From assembly GCA_910586485.1 (NCBI GenBank), contig CAJUIA010000018.1:17772-80849 (forward strand): a DNA stretch of 63,078 nucleotides, given 5' to 3'. Position numbers and translations under genes: made by a program. Positions 62,503-63,078 of this stretch are shown here, one piece after another. The stretch comes from an uncultured Acetatifactor sp. (lineage in GTDB: Bacteria > Bacillota > Clostridia > Lachnospirales > Lachnospiraceae). The notes under the pieces were generated by a model, which was given only the letters and a program-made list of their open reading frames with translations, did no database searches and was not told the origin of the DNA. Numbering within the stretch: position 1 is the stretch's first letter; every line of letters starts with the position of its first letter.

Positions 62503-63078
62503 TTACCAATTTACCTGGTACTTCTTTAACGCGATGGACTGCAGATCGTTCAGTAAGGCTTCCGCGGAAGTACTGTTGGTTACGTTGGGAAGTGAAATAT
62601 GGAAATTCTGATTTACAAGGGGCTGAATATTTTTGCTGTTTGCTATGGTAATGCCTGTTACCCGGCTGATGTCCTCCTGCACCAGACTGCTCTGCTCCCG
62701 TATGGAGCCGGGCAGCATTTTTTCCAGGTTACCGTCAATGCTTTCCAGATAGGTGTTATATTTCTGTATGAGCTCGTACATCTCATCGCCGGGCTGTATG
62801 GGCGTGAGAATCAGGCCGTCGCGGGTGATGATAGTCTCTTCTGCGAGGGCGGCCTGATCTGCAGGGGCTTTTCCTTCCGTATGCTGCAGGCCCTCTGCAA
62901 GGTTTCTGATCAGGGCCTTCGCGGTTCCTTTTGTACCGTCTGTACCTTTGGCCGCTTCCTTTTGGGCTGCGATTTGTGCATTGGCGCTTTCCCAGGCGGC
63001 GTCGGCGATCTGCTGCTGCAGCTGGATATAGTTGTCCGTAAAGGCGGCAAGCACGTCGGTGCGCATACCAAGGATGTC
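62503..63078 (-). CDS. Phage tape measure protein, C-terminal part
   Basis: The reading frame is open to the right edge, so only the last 191 residues or so are visible. It ends in NFHISLPNVTNSTSAEALLNDLQSIALKKYQ, the C-terminal pattern of many tail tape-measure proteins. The visible part is helical with long charged stretches. The ATG at 63066 is internal. The tape measure sets tail length in siphophages and tail-like particles. Its position upstream of the tail-tip genes defines this as a tail module read right to left. Confidence 0.75.
   Translation of the reverse strand, partial: DILGMRTDVLAAFTDNYIQLQQQIADAAWESANAQIAAQKEAAKGTDGTKGTAKALIRNLAEGLQHTEGKAPADQAALAEETIITRDGLILTPIQPGDEMYELIQKYNTYLESIDGNLEKMLPGSIREQSSLVQEDISRVTGITIANSKNIQPLVNQNFHISLPNVTNSTSAEALLNDLQSIALKKYQVNW

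Overview
The window looks like a chromosomal segment of a Clostridia-class Firmicute (Bacillota), most likely a Lachnospiraceae gut bacterium. The evidence is the SCIFF peptide with its radical-SAM maturase beside secDF, the clostridial gene order murE-priA-def-fmt-Zn peptidase-rsmB-rlmN, and many GTG/TTG starts with strong GGAGG ribosome-binding sites. Base composition is moderate, with a clearly more AT-rich stretch from about 4.8 to 17 kb. No rRNA, tRNA or CRISPR array was recognised.

Layout. 1-181: part of a 122-bp-period direct repeat. 213-3937: a heterodimeric ABC exporter closed by a strong terminator. 4.1-17.5 kb: an accessory defence-type island. It holds a NADAR (ADP-ribose-related) protein, a complete type I restriction-modification set (hsdR, hsdM, hsdS), a 1243-residue protein resembling STAND NTPases with a degenerate P-loop, a Ser/Thr protein kinase, and a five-gene module in which a DUF3990 ART-like toxin candidate sits between two copies of a small-protein pair. 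hsdR through the kinase are tightly spaced and appear to be one operon. The NADAR gene and the toxin module are each preceded by near-identical extended -10 promoters.

17.5-21.5 kb (minus): a membrane hybrid histidine kinase followed by a sugar-type solute-binding lipoprotein, with no permease. 21.7-26.2 kb: an Sfp-type phosphopantetheinyl transferase and a second heterodimeric ABC exporter from one strong promoter. 26.2-32 kb: a structured repeat element, a GNAT enzyme, a TetR regulator, an oleate hydratase, a coiled-coil protein and an AI-2E-family permease. 32.2-36.3 kb: an amidase-pstS-pstC-pstA-pstB cluster without phoU. 36.3-38.5 kb (minus): DegV and a CNNM/CBS transporter-like protein. 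38.6-43 kb: a TIGR04086-like membrane protein, SCIFF peptide, SCIFF maturase and fused SecDF. 43.2-45.5 kb: an SGNH hydrolase and a polytopic membrane protein. 45.5-54.1 kb: murE and the housekeeping priA-to-rlmN cluster.

54.1-63.1 kb (minus): the tail module of a prophage or phage-derived particle, running from the end of a tape-measure gene at the right edge to tail-tip proteins with InlB-like repeats. It abuts rlmN with only 27 bp between stop codons. In related Firmicutes a PP2C phosphatase and PASTA kinase usually follow rlmN.

The best candidate for an undescribed system is the type I R-M operon extended by the degenerate STAND-like protein and the kinase, bracketed by ADP-ribosylation-related genes. 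A second is a structured intergenic repeat found at 26197 and 52895, whose first hairpin is almost identical between copies while a second hairpin keeps its pairing with different sequence. All functions are inferred from sequence inspection alone.
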